Shown here piece after piece: positions 1 to 6,440 of a DNA stretch of 7,314 nt (position 1 is its first letter; every line of letters starts with the position of its first letter). The DNA comes from Pseudomonadota bacterium. GTDB lineage: Bacteria; Pseudomonadota; Alphaproteobacteria; Acetobacterales; Acetobacteraceae. Under the pieces are notes generated by a model, which ran no database searches, was not told the origin of the DNA, and was given only the letters and a program-made list of their open reading frames with translations. Both the position numbers and the translations under genes were made by a program. Where the stretch lies: the NCBI GenBank assembly GCA_021841985.1, contig JAKCCP010000215.1, forward strand, positions 1 to 7,314, written 5' to 3'.

Positions 1-395
1 AGCCCTATGCCGCCGTCGCCGCGACCGTGCTCGGCATCGGCGAATTGCTGTTCACCATCGTGACGCTCGGCCTCGGCGATATCGTCTATGCCCTGCCCTC
101 GCCGTTTTCCCAGCCCAAGCCGGGCGATGACGCTTTCGGGCGCGATCTCATCAATCAGGGGCTGGGCAGCAATCTCAACCTCGTCCTCGGCTCGGTGCGC
201 AGCGGCTATCTCTATTTCGCCCTGCCCAAAACCGTCGATATCGCCAAAATGCAATCGGCCAAGCTGGTGGTGCATTTCCTCAACAAATCGCCAACCCCGA
301 TCGCCGAGAGCGTCACCTTCAACCTCTATCCCGCCGACCACATCACGCGCCAGCAGATCCACGATATCGTCTATGGGCTGATCGGTGCGATCTAG
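1..395 (+). CDS. C-terminal part of an unrecognised, probably membrane-anchored protein
   Basis: This is the 3' end of a gene. The frame (codons beginning at base 3) is open from the left edge to a TAG stop at 393-395. A GTG at 27 is possible as a start, but the frame continues upstream without a stop and no ribosome binding site is visible, so I read it as a truncated gene of at least 130 codons. The visible protein begins with a hydrophobic stretch (about VLGIGELLFTIVTLGLGDIV) that could be one membrane segment or the end of a signal anchor. A polar linker rich in Pro, Gly and Asp follows, then a probably beta-rich domain of about 60 residues (around YLYFALP, AKLVVHFLN and VTFNLYPAD). I do not recognise the family and assign no function. 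It converges on the phosphatase gene at 495-1319. Confidence 0.6.
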   Translation, partial: PYAAVAATVLGIGELLFTIVTLGLGDIVYALPSPFSQPKPGDDAFGRDLINQGLGSNLNLVLGSVRSGYLYFALPKTVDIAKMQSAKLVVHFLNKSPTPIAESVTFNLYPADHITRQQIHDIVYGLIGAI

Positions 396-410
396 GGGAC
401 ACCCGGGGAC

Positions 411-457
411 CGGGGAAAATCGGAGGGGGAAAACCCAGCAAGATTGATTTTTCCCCG
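411..457. terminator. Possible bidirectional terminator between convergent genes
   Basis: Inverted repeats fill the 99-base gap between two convergent genes. CGGGGAAAATC (411-421) pairs with GATTTTTCCCCG (446-457) apart from one extra T. Alternatively GGGGAAAA (426-433) pairs exactly with TTTTCCCC (449-456). The A/T inner halves and G/C outer halves are unlike a textbook GC stem followed by a T tract, so this is a position-based guess supported by symmetry. Confidence 0.3.
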
Positions 458-494
458 ATCGATTCCGGGGGCAAGGGCAGTCTTTTTCAAACGC

Positions 495-1319
495 TCAGTC
501 CAGCAAGGCGGCGCGAAGGGCCGCGTAGCTCGCGCGATCGGGGGCGCAGATCAGGCCGCCCTCCATGACATCGACGCGATAGGGTGCGCCGGCGAAATTG
601 GCGCTATAGCCGCCCGCCTCGCGATGCAGCAGCCAGCCCGGCGCGTGATCCCAGGGCATCAGGCGGTTGAACACCAGGAAATCGCACTGCCCGTCGGCGA
701 GTAGGCGGTATTCATGGGCGGCGCAGCGGAAATCCCAGGCGGCGCCGAGAAGCGGCAGATGGCCGCAGACGCGCTGGCGCAGCGGTTCGGGGAGATAGCG
801 CCAGGAGACCGTGCCGGCCATCCGCGCCACCGGCCGTGCCGCCGTGACCCGGAGATCGCGGCGTGCCCCCTCGGCGCTCTCCATCCACGCACCTTCGCCG
901 CGGAGCGCCAGCGCCATGTCGTCGCCGAGCGGGTCGTGGATCGCCGCCGCCACCACCTCGCCGCGCCGGATCGCCGCCGCCATGACGCCAAAAAGCGGCA
1001 GGCCGGCGGCGAAATTCGCCGTGCCGTCCAGCGGATCGACGACGAAGGCGAGATCGGCGCCCGCGAGGTCGTGGAGCAGACCCGGATCCTGGGCCACCGC
1101 CTCCTCGCCCACCACCAGCGCGCCGGGAAAGCGCCGCCGCAGCGCCGCCGTGATCATCGCCTCGGCCGCCTCGTCGGCGTCGGTCACGAGATCGAGCGGG
1201 CCCGATTTGTGCCGTATCGCCCCCGGCCCGAGGCGGCGAAAGCGCGGCATGATCTCGGCCCGCGCGGCTTCGCGCAGCAGCGCGGCGAGGTCGGCGAGGT
1301 CGGCGTGGGAGAAGCTCAT
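495..1319 (-). CDS. Inositol-monophosphatase-family phosphatase
   Basis: This 274-residue protein is a metal-dependent sugar or inositol phosphate phosphatase of the IMPase/SuhB/HisN/CysQ superfamily, probably soluble and cytoplasmic. The Mg-binding motifs are all present: DLVTDAD (residues 43-49), GEE (71-73), VVDPLDGTANF (93-103, with metal-ligand aspartates D95 and D98) and PWDHAPG (222-228, with D224). The length is normal for the family. The ATG at 1319-1317 overlaps the hflX TGA stop as ATGA, and no good Shine-Dalgarno precedes it, so translation is probably coupled to hflX. It is the last gene of the minus-strand cluster. Inositol 1-phosphate, histidinol phosphate, PAP or another phosphomonoester are all possible substrates, and the motifs do not separate them. 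The family call is firm; the substrate is unknown. Confidence 0.93.
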   Translation of the reverse strand: MSFSHADLADLAALLREAARAEIMPRFRRLGPGAIRHKSGPLDLVTDADEAAEAMITAALRRRFPGALVVGEEAVAQDPGLLHDLAGADLAFVVDPLDGTANFAAGLPLFGVMAAAIRRGEVVAAAIHDPLGDDMALALRGEGAWMESAEGARRDLRVTAARPVARMAGTVSWRYLPEPLRQRVCGHLPLLGAAWDFRCAAHEYRLLADGQCDFLVFNRLMPWDHAPGWLLHREAGGYSANFAGAPYRVDVMEGGLICAPDRASYAALRAALLD

Positions 1320-2590
1320 GCCAGGCTGTCGAAACGCGCGCGATCCGCCGGCAGGAGGCGCACGCGCAGCCGGATCGCGCGCTCGGCGTCTTCGCGCAGG
1401 ATCACCTCGCCGTGCTGATAGAGCCAGGCGAGGCGGGCGCCGTCGGCGGGCGGCAGGGCGTACTCCACCTCTTCCATGCCAGCGGCGATGCGCGCGTCGA
1501 TCGCCGCCTGCAAGCGATCCAGACCCTCCCCGGTCATCGCCGAGACCGCGATCCCGCCGTCGCGGAGCGGCACCATCGCCGCCCCACCCATGAGATCAGC
1601 CTTGTTATGGACCTCGATCGTGCGGCTCGGCCAATCCGCCTCCAGCATGCCATCCGCGGCCATGCCGGCGAGCACGGCGAGCACATCGGCGCGCTGGGCC
1701 AGCGTGTCGGGATGCGCCGCGTCGCGGACATGGAGAATGACATCGGCCCCCGCGACCTCTTCGAGCGTGGCGCGGAAGGCGGCGACCAGCTCGGTCGGCA
1801 GATCGCTGATGAAACCCACCGTGTCGGAGAGGATCACCCGCCGGCCCGAGGGCAGTCTGAGCGCCCGCATGGTCGGATCGAGGGTGGCGAAAAGTTGATC
1901 CCGCGCTTCGACCGCGGCTCCGGTCATGGCGTTGAACAGGGTCGATTTGCCGGCATTGGTGTAGCCCACCAGGGCGACCAGCGGAAACGGCACGCGCTTG
2001 CGCGCCGCGCGGTGCAGGCCGCGGGTGCGGCGCACCTGTTCGAGATCACGCTTCAGCCGCACGATGCGCTCGCCGATCAGGCGGCGGTCGGCCTCGATCT
2101 GGGTCTCGCCCGGCCCGCCGAGAAAGCCGAAGCCGCCGCGCTGGCGCTCAAGATGGGTCCAGGAGCGGACGAGGCGGCTCCGCTGATATTCAAGATGGGC
2201 GAGTTCGACCTGCAACGCGCCCTCGCGGGTCGCCGCGCGCTCGCCGAAAATATCGAGGATCAGGCCGGTGCGGTCGATCACCTTGCAGCCCCATTCCTGT
2301 TCGAGATTGCGCTGCTGCACCGGACCCAACTCGGTATCGACGATGATCACGACGACATCCTGCCCGGCGATGGCGCGCCCGACGAGTTCTATCTGGCCGG
2401 GGCCGAGCAGGGTCGCGGGACGCGGCTGGCGGAGAGGCAGGATGGCGGAATGCACGACCACCAGGCCGATCGAGGCGGCCAGGCTCATTGCCTCGGTCAG
2501 CCGCGCCTCGGCGGCGCGGGAGGTCACCTGCTGATCCGCCCGGCTCCAGGGGAGAATGACGGCAGCGCGCGGCGGCCTGTCAGCCACCAC
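1316..2590 (-). CDS. hflX: GTPase HflX
   Basis: HflX is a ribosome-associated GTPase of the Obg-HflX class that splits or rescues stalled 70S ribosomes in studied bacteria. Counting from the GTG at 2590 (424 residues), the N-terminal nucleotide-binding domain includes GPGQIE (63-68), then a basic helical linker with the HflX signature [13 protein letters not shown] (158-170). The G domain has the P-loop GYTNAGKST (209-217), switch I around FATLDPT (234-240), DTVG (256-259), NKAD (329-332) and SAMTG (350-354). Length matches E. coli HflX. The start is ambiguous: TTG (2593), GTG (2590) and GTG (2587) are consecutive codons inside the end of hfq, and none has a clear Shine-Dalgarno. Overlap with hfq is therefore 8 to 14 bases, which suggests coupled translation. 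Its TGA overlaps the next gene's ATG. Confidence 0.95.
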   Translation of the reverse strand: MVADRPPRAAVILPWSRADQQVTSRAAEARLTEAMSLAASIGLVVVHSAILPLRQPRPATLLGPGQIELVGRAIAGQDVVVIIVDTELGPVQQRNLEQEWGCKVIDRTGLILDIFGERAATREGALQVELAHLEYQRSRLVRSWTHLERQRGGFGFLGGPGETQIEADRRLIGERIVRLKRDLEQVRRTRGLHRAARKRVPFPLVALVGYTNAGKSTLFNAMTGAAVEARDQLFATLDPTMRALRLPSGRRVILSDTVGFISDLPTELVAAFRATLEEVAGADVILHVRDAAHPDTLAQRADVLAVLAGMAADGMLEADWPSRTIEVHNKADLMGGAAMVPLRDGGIAVSAMTGEGLDRLQAAIDARIAAGMEEVEYALPPADGARLAWLYQHGEVILREDAERAIRLRVRLLPADRARFDSLA

Positions 2591-2864
2591 CAACCGTCAG
2601 GGTTGTGCTTGAAACCGCCGGCGTCTCGGGGCGTGGGCCATCGAAAAGCTGGATTGGCCCGCTCGGCATCACGGTGCTGATCGCGTGCTTGTAGACGAGC
2701 TGGGTGTGGCCGTCCCGGCGCAGCAGCACCGAGAAATTGTCGAACCAGGTGATGATGCCCTGGAGCTTGACGCCATTGACCAGGAACACGGTCACCGGGG
2801 TCTTGTTCTTGCGCACATGGTTCAGAAAAACGTCCTGAACGTTTTGCGATTTCTCGTTGGCCAC
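2580..2864 (-). CDS. hfq: RNA chaperone Hfq
   Basis: Hfq is the hexameric Sm-like chaperone that pairs small RNAs with mRNAs. The protein is 94 residues if translation starts at the GTG 2864-2862. That start has AAGGA seven bases upstream and gives the usual N-terminus, [19 protein letters not shown]. The frame is open further upstream to 2939, but that part does not resemble Hfq. Visible landmarks are QD (10-11), the basic rim RKNK (18-21), the Sm1 strand [10 protein letters not shown] (27-36) and the Sm2 motif YKHAIST (58-64), equivalent to the E. coli YKHA proximal-face residues. The insert RRDGH (49-53) is typical of alphaproteobacterial Hfq. A short Pro/Ser/Thr/Gly tail ends the protein. 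hflX follows with overlap, the classic hfq-hflX pairing. Confidence 0.96.
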   Translation of the reverse strand: MANEKSQNVQDVFLNHVRKNKTPVTVFLVNGVKLQGIITWFDNFSVLLRRDGHTQLVYKHAISTVMPSGPIQLFDGPRPETPAVSSTTLTVGGG

Positions 2865-2871
2865 GTCATGA

Positions 2872-2876
2872 TCCTT
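2872..2876 (-). promoter_or_regulatory. Ribosome binding site that fixes the hfq start
   Basis: The minus strand reads AAGAAGGATCATGAC before GTG. AAGGA lies seven bases from the GTG at 2864. The nearer ATG (2869-2867) is out of frame with Hfq, so the GTG is the best-supported start. Confidence 0.7.
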
Positions 2877-2961
2877 CTTCGTTTTTTTGGTTCCGGCAAC
2901 CGCTTGGCAACAGAGCGCCGCCCTGACTTCACCCCGCAAAGCCCTCGCCCAGCAATGCCCT

Positions 2962-2989
2962 TATGTAGCATCGCCGCCCGCCGCGACAA
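2962..2989 (-). promoter_or_regulatory. Candidate promoter for hfq
   Basis: In the 133-base gap upstream of hfq the minus strand carries TTGTCG (2989-2984), a 16-base spacer, and TACATA (2967-2962). These are partial matches to the sigma-70 -35 and -10 boxes. It would give a leader of roughly 90 bases containing the A-rich stretch described separately. The match is weak; position is the main support. Confidence 0.3.
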
Positions 2990-2997
2990 CAGAAGAC

Positions 2998-3651
2998 TCA
3001 AGCGGCGGCTGCCAGATACGCGGCGAGCGCATGGCCGTCGGCGAACTGGCGATCAGGCGCGGCGCGGCCGATGCCGCCATCATGCCCGGCATCGCCGAGG
3101 AGAACGGCGGTGCAGCCGGCGGCGCGCGCCGCCTGCATATCGAGCGCGGTATCGCCGATATACCACACCGCTCGCCGCGCGCGCTCGCCCATCCGGGCGA
3201 GCGCGAGATGGAGCGGCGCCGGGTCGGGCTTGTCGGACGCGGCATCGCCGGCGCCAACGACCGCGCGGAAGTAGTCGCCCCAGCCGAGATGCGCGACCTC
3301 GGCGCGGAGGAACCCCCCGGCCTTGTTCGAGACCACCCCTTGCGGCCAGGCCGCGCCCGCCGCGAGCAGCGCCGCCGCTCCCGGCATCGGCGTCAGGGCG
3401 CCGAGATGCGCGCCCGCGAGGGTCGTGTAGAAAATATCGCGGGCCTTTTCCCACTCCGCCCCGAACATCGCGGGAAAACTTTCGCCAAGCGAGACCCGTA
3501 CCCGCGCGCGCGTCTCGGCCGGCGTCCAAAGCGGCTGGGCGAAAGCCGCAAAAGTCGCGTTCAGCGCCGCGGTGATCGCCACCCAGCCGTCGACCAGGGT
3601 ATTGTCCCAGTCATAGAGCAGGACGGCCGGACGCTCAGCGGGCGTTGTCAC
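2998..3651 (-). CDS. HAD-family hydrolase, phosphoglycolate-phosphatase-like
   Basis: This is a haloacid dehalogenase superfamily phosphatase of 217 residues, probably cytoplasmic. Motif I is DWDNT (14-18), with nucleophile D14 and acid/base D16. A helical cap lies at about residues 20-90. Motif II is VVSNK (106-110, S108), the motif III lysine is in DKPDP (K141), and motif IV is IGDTALD (165-171) with metal-binding D167 and D171. The layout resembles Gph-type phosphoglycolate phosphatases, but the substrate cannot be read from sequence. I place the start at the GTG 3651-3649, just ahead of the conserved N-terminal strand and after a GGGGG stretch. The frame is open further upstream, but only as an overlap with the transaminase. 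The gene overlaps the end of dat by 17 bases, implying one transcript and coupled translation. Confidence 0.9.
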   Translation of the reverse strand: MTTPAERPAVLLYDWDNTLVDGWVAITAALNATFAAFAQPLWTPAETRARVRVSLGESFPAMFGAEWEKARDIFYTTLAGAHLGALTPMPGAAALLAAGAAWPQGVVSNKAGGFLRAEVAHLGWGDYFRAVVGAGDAASDKPDPAPLHLALARMGERARRAVWYIGDTALDMQAARAAGCTAVLLGDAGHDGGIGRAAPDRQFADGHALAAYLAAAA

Positions 3652-4504
3652 GCTGCCCCCGGATATGGCGCGCGAAGAGGGCGAAAAGCCGCCGCGTGAT
3701 CGCGCCCACCGCGCCATCGCCCACCGGGGCGCCATCGAGGCGGGTGACGGGTCGGACAAAGCTGGTGGCGCTGGTGAGAAAAACCTCCCGCGCGGCGCGC
3801 AGCTCGGCGAGCGAAAAGCCGCGCTCCTCAAGGCCGATTCCGGCTTGGGCGAGCAGATCGCGGAGCGCCGCACGGGTGCAGCCGGGCAGGATGGCGTGGT
3901 CGAGCGGGCGGGTGCGGAGGATGCCCGCGGCGTCGACGATCCAGATATTGGCCGCCGCCCCCTCGGTCACCGCGCCCGCCGCATCGACCAGCACCGCCTC
4001 ATAGGCGCCCGCCTCGCGCGCCGCCTCGCGCGCCAGAACATTGGGCAGAAGCCCGATCGTCTTGATATCGCAGCGCGCCCAGCGCTGATCGGGCCAAGTG
4101 ATGGCGGCGACCGCCCAAGTATCGGGGTCGGACGGAAAACCCGCCCCCTGGCGCGCCGTGACAACGAGGCTCGGGCGGAGCGTGGCGGGCGGAAAGCGAT
4201 GGTCGCGCCGCGCCACGCCGCGGGTGATCTGGAGATAGACGATGCCATCGCCCACCCGGTTCCGCCGCACGACCTCACGCAGCACGAACCCGAGCGCCGC
4301 ACGCGCCATCGGGGGCGCGATCCTGATCTCGCCGAGGCTCCGCGCCAGGCGATCGAGATGCAATCCTTCGTCGATCAGCCGCCCGGCCAGCACCGGAATG
4401 ACCTCATAAACCCCATCAGCGAACTGATAGCCGCGATCCTCGATCGAGACGGCCGCTTTGCTATGCGGCAGATAGCGTCCATTGACATAGGCGATACGGG
4501 ACAT
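3635..4504 (-). CDS. dat: D-amino acid transaminase
   Basis: This PLP enzyme of fold type IV moves amino groups between D-amino acids and 2-keto acids (for example D-alanine and 2-oxoglutarate, giving pyruvate and D-glutamate), so it may supply peptidoglycan precursors. It has 289 residues, close to the Bacillus enzyme. Visible features are the N-terminal VNGRYLPHSKAAVSIEDRGYQFADG (read as VNGRYLP plus AAVSIEDRGYQFADG), VYEV (32-35), RRDH (99-102) at the place of the Arg-x-His carboxylate trap of D-amino acid transaminases, DIKTIGLLPN (146-155) with PLP lysine K148, EGAAANIW (181-188) with E181, and SATSFVRPV (245-253). The Arg-x-His pattern favours this over branched-chain transaminase or aminodeoxychorismate lyase. 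The ATG at 4504-4502 begins the conserved domain. The frame stays open 99 codons upstream, but that part is the palindromic element plus an ilvD shadow and is not counted. Confidence 0.9.
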   Translation of the reverse strand: MSRIAYVNGRYLPHSKAAVSIEDRGYQFADGVYEVIPVLAGRLIDEGLHLDRLARSLGEIRIAPPMARAALGFVLREVVRRNRVGDGIVYLQITRGVARRDHRFPPATLRPSLVVTARQGAGFPSDPDTWAVAAITWPDQRWARCDIKTIGLLPNVLAREAAREAGAYEAVLVDAAGAVTEGAAANIWIVDAAGILRTRPLDHAILPGCTRAALRDLLAQAGIGLEERGFSLAELRAAREVFLTSATSFVRPVTRLDGAPVGDGAVGAITRRLFALFARHIRGQRDNAR

Positions 4505-4536
4505 CGGCGCCTGCCTTAGTAAGCAACAAGAAAAAT

Positions 4537-4560
4537 CTTCTTTTTCTGAAGAAAAAGAAG
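4537..4560 (-). terminator. Hairpin with T-rich tail upstream of dat
   Basis: CTTCTTTTTC (4537-4546) and GAAAAAGAAG (4551-4560) are exact reverse complements around a four-base loop. On the minus strand the stem is followed by ATTTTTCTTG, like an intrinsic terminator, although the stem is mostly A-T and therefore weak. It lies about 32 bases before the dat start, so readthrough from ilvD may be reduced and dat may have its own promoter, which I cannot identify. Confidence 0.4.
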
Positions 4561-4590
4561 CAAAAAGACTTTTATCTCGTTTCTCCGAGC

Positions 4591-4613
4591 GGGCAGTGCC
4601 GCAGGCACTGCCC
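4591..4613. other. GC-rich perfect hairpin at the element centre
   Basis: GGGCAGTGCC (4591-4600) and GGCACTGCCC (4604-4613) are exact reverse complements around a three-base loop, GCA. This is the most stable fold in the element. On the plus strand a run of seven T follows after about twelve bases (4626-4632). On the minus strand no T tract follows, so it is not a classical terminator for ilvD. It could be an mRNA-stabilising stem, the GC core of the repeat, or a protein site. Confidence 0.6.
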
Positions 4614-4633
4614 AACGGGTGGAAGTTTTTTTG

Positions 4634-4655
4634 GTTCTTTTTTTCAAAAAAGAAC
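4634..4655 (-). terminator. A/T palindrome just after ilvD
   Basis: GTTCTTTTTT (4634-4643) and AAAAAAGAAC (4646-4655) are exact reverse complements separated by two bases. It begins 13 bases after the ilvD stop. On the minus strand A runs follow rather than T runs, so terminator function is uncertain; on the plus strand a T tract precedes it. It is the best positioned 3'-end structure for the ilvD mRNA. Confidence 0.4.
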
Positions 4656-4668
4656 AAATCTTCCTTCT

Positions 4669-6393
4669 TTACTGATCGGCGTAGCTCTCGGTCTCGGCCG
4701 CCGCGCCGGGATGGGTGAGCGCGCCGAGATGCGCCGGGCCCACCAATTGCGCGTATTTCCAGAGCGCGCCCGACTGGTAGGCGGTCTGGCGCGGCCGCCA
4801 CGCGGCGCGGCGTTCGGCGAGTTCGGCGTCCGTGAGCGCGACGTCGATGGTGCCCGCGACAGCGTCGATGGTGATGCGATCGCCGTTGCGGAGCAGCGCG
4901 ATCGGCCCGCCCACCGCCGCTTCCGGCCCGACATGGCCGATGCAGAAGCCGCGCGTGCCGCCGGAAAACCGCCCATCGGTGATCAGCGCGACCTGCTCGC
5001 CCATCTCCTGGCCGTAGATCGCCGAGGTGGTGGAGAGCATTTCACGCATCCCGGGCCCGCCCTTCGGCCCCTCATAGCGGATGACGATGACATCGCCCGG
5101 CTTGTAGGCGCGCGCCTGGACGGCGGCGAACGCGTCCTCCTCGCAGTCGAAGCAGAGCGCGGTGCCGGCGAAACGCTGGTTCTTCAGCCCCGCCACCTTC
5201 ACGATCGCGCCTTCGGGGGCGAGATTGCCACGCAGCCCGACGACGCCCCCCGTGGGCGAGAGCGCCCGGCTCACCGGATAGACCACGTCCTGATCGGTCG
5301 GGAACACCACGTCCTTGAGGTTTTCCGCCAGGCTCCGCCCGGTGACGGTCATGCAGTCGCCATGCAACAGGCCGGCATCGAGCAGCGCCTTGAGAATGAC
5401 CGAAATGCCGCCGATGCGGTGGACGTCGAGGGCGACGTATTTCCCGCCCGGCTTGAGATCGGCGATATAGGGCGTGCGCCGCATGATGGTGACGACATCG
5501 TCCATGGTGAAGCGGATGCCCGCCTCATGCGCGATCGCCGGCAGATGGAGGCCGGCATTGGTCGAGCCGCCCGTGGCGCCGACCGCGACGGCGGCGTTTT
5601 CGAGGGCCTCGCGCGTGACGATGTCGCGCGGACGGAGATTGCGCGCGAGCAGCGCCATCACCGCGCGGCCGGATTCGAAGGCGAAACGGTCGCGCTCCTC
5701 ATAGGGCGCCGGCGCGCCCGCCGAGCCCGGGAGCGCGAGCCCGATCGCCTCGCTCACCATCGCCATGGTATTGGCCGTGAACTGCCCGCCGCAGGCCCCG
5801 GCCGAGGGGCAGGCGACGCATTCCAGCTCGTGCAGCTCCGCATCCGTCATCTTGCCCGCGGCATGCTGGCCGACCGCTTCGAAAACATCGACGACAGTGA
5901 CGTCGCGCCCCTGGAAGCGCCCGGGCAGGATCGAGCCGCCATACATGAAGACGCTCGGCACGTTGAGCCGCAGCATCGCCATCATCATCCCCGGCAGCGA
6001 CTTGTCGCAACCGGCGAGCCCCACCAGCGCGTCATAGCAATGCCCGCGCATCGTCACCTCGACCGAGTCGGCGATGATCTCGCGTGAGACCAGCGAGGAT
6101 TTCATTCCCTGATGGCCCATGGCGATGCCGTCGGTGACGGTGATGGTGGTGAATTCGCGCGGCGTGCCGCCGGCCTCGGCGACCCCTTGCTTGACCGGCT
6201 GCGCCTGGCGCGAGAGCGCGATGTTGCAGGGCGCGGCCTCGTTCCAGCAGGTCGCGACGCCGACCAGCGGCTGGTTGATCTGCTCCTCGGTGAGCCCCAT
6301 GGCGTAGTAATAGCTGCGGTGCGGCGCGCGATCCGGCCCCACGCTTACATGGCGCGACGGCAGGCGGCTTTTGTCCCAGCGTTTTTCGAGCAT
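4669..6393 (-). CDS. ilvD: Dihydroxy-acid dehydratase
   Basis: IlvD removes water from 2,3-dihydroxy-isovalerate and 2,3-dihydroxy-3-methylvalerate to give the keto acids for valine, leucine and isoleucine; it uses an iron-sulfur cluster and Mg. The protein is complete at 574 residues, in the usual range. Likely cluster ligands are C49 (ATCWNEAAPCN), C129 (GCDKSLPGM) and C201 (ACPSAGACGGQFTANTM); the three-cysteine arrangement suggests a 2Fe-2S enzyme. K131 in CDKSLPGM matches the carbamylated metal-binding lysine of the family. D88 (TDGIAMGH), E441 (EGPKGGPGMREM) and S477 (DGRFSGGTRG), the likely catalytic base, are present. The ATG at 6393-6391 has GAGGAG nine bases upstream. Related sugar-acid dehydratases (EDD, arabinonate or xylonate dehydratase) share the fold, but the N-terminal and cysteine motifs fit IlvD best. 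A hydrolase gene is divergent upstream. Confidence 0.96.
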   Translation of the reverse strand: MLEKRWDKSRLPSRHVSVGPDRAPHRSYYYAMGLTEEQINQPLVGVATCWNEAAPCNIALSRQAQPVKQGVAEAGGTPREFTTITVTDGIAMGHQGMKSSLVSREIIADSVEVTMRGHCYDALVGLAGCDKSLPGMMMAMLRLNVPSVFMYGGSILPGRFQGRDVTVVDVFEAVGQHAAGKMTDAELHELECVACPSAGACGGQFTANTMAMVSEAIGLALPGSAGAPAPYEERDRFAFESGRAVMALLARNLRPRDIVTREALENAAVAVGATGGSTNAGLHLPAIAHEAGIRFTMDDVVTIMRRTPYIADLKPGGKYVALDVHRIGGISVILKALLDAGLLHGDCMTVTGRSLAENLKDVVFPTDQDVVYPVSRALSPTGGVVGLRGNLAPEGAIVKVAGLKNQRFAGTALCFDCEEDAFAAVQARAYKPGDVIVIRYEGPKGGPGMREMLSTTSAIYGQEMGEQVALITDGRFSGGTRGFCIGHVGPEAAVGGPIALLRNGDRITIDAVAGTIDVALTDAELAERRAAWRPRQTAYQSGALWKYAQLVGPAHLGALTHPGAAAETESYADQ

Positions 6394-6402
6394 CGGGCGT
6401 CT

Positions 6403-6408
6403 CTCCTC
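6403..6408 (-). promoter_or_regulatory. Ribosome binding site of ilvD
   Basis: GAGGAG on the minus strand lies nine bases before the ATG at 6393. It supports this start over internal methionines such as the one at residue 32. Confidence 0.7.
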
Positions 6409-6421
6409 GGACTACAGGCGA

Positions 6422-6440
6422 ACGCGCCCAGATGGCGCGT
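6422..6440. other. Stem-loop in the ilvD leader
   Basis: ACGCGCC (6422-6428) and GGCGCGT (6434-6440) are exact reverse complements around a five-base loop. The hairpin lies just upstream of the ilvD ribosome binding site and shares its right arm with the tandem repeat. It could be an operator-like inverted repeat or an mRNA leader hairpin; there is no direct evidence for either. Confidence 0.35.

Larger units (their letters stand above)
4531..4667. repeat. A/T-rich composite intergenic element with three perfect palindromes
   Basis: Nearly the whole gap between ilvD and dat differs in composition from the GC-rich genes around it. It holds three perfect inverted repeats, each with 10-base arms: 4537-4560, 4591-4613 and 4634-4655. 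Long runs of A or T lie between and within them. From memory, intergenic elements of this appearance (a GTTCTTTTTT/AAAAAAGAAC palindrome beside a T tract and GGTTC) recur in Acetobacteraceae genomes; I could not check this. There is only one full copy in this window, so its status as a dispersed repeat is inference. Boundaries are approximate. Confidence 0.6.

Noticed and set aside
714..1418. Plus-strand open frame of 234 codons opposite the IMPase-family gene
   Set aside because: Antisense shadow of a gene with all catalytic motifs; Arg/His/Ala-rich and without a domain.
1412..2680. Plus-strand open frame of 422 codons opposite hflX and the end of hfq
   Set aside because: It spans two confirmed genes antisense, has low-complexity basic composition and shows no recognisable motif.
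2865..2939. Upstream extension of hfq by 25 codons
   Set aside because: Hfq proteins begin close to the QD motif, and the GTG at 2864 has a good ribosome binding site; the extra residues do not look like Hfq.
3652..3873. Upstream extension of the HAD hydrolase by 74 codons
   Set aside because: The extension overlaps dat in another frame and is Ser/Arg/Pro-rich; conserved HAD sequence begins right after the GTG at 3651.
4591..4613. Intrinsic terminator of ilvD at the GC-rich palindrome
   Set aside because: On the minus strand no T tract follows the stem; the T run is on the other strand and twelve bases away.
4531..4667. CRISPR array or insertion sequence remnant
   Set aside because: There are no regularly spaced identical repeats with spacers, no transposase fragment, and no terminal inverted repeats with a target duplication.
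4711..6087. Long plus-strand open frame of 458 codons opposite ilvD
   Set aside because: It lies wholly antisense to a complete, motif-confirmed ilvD. Its sequence is Arg/Ala/Gly/Asp-rich with no domain, typical of a GC-rich shadow frame.
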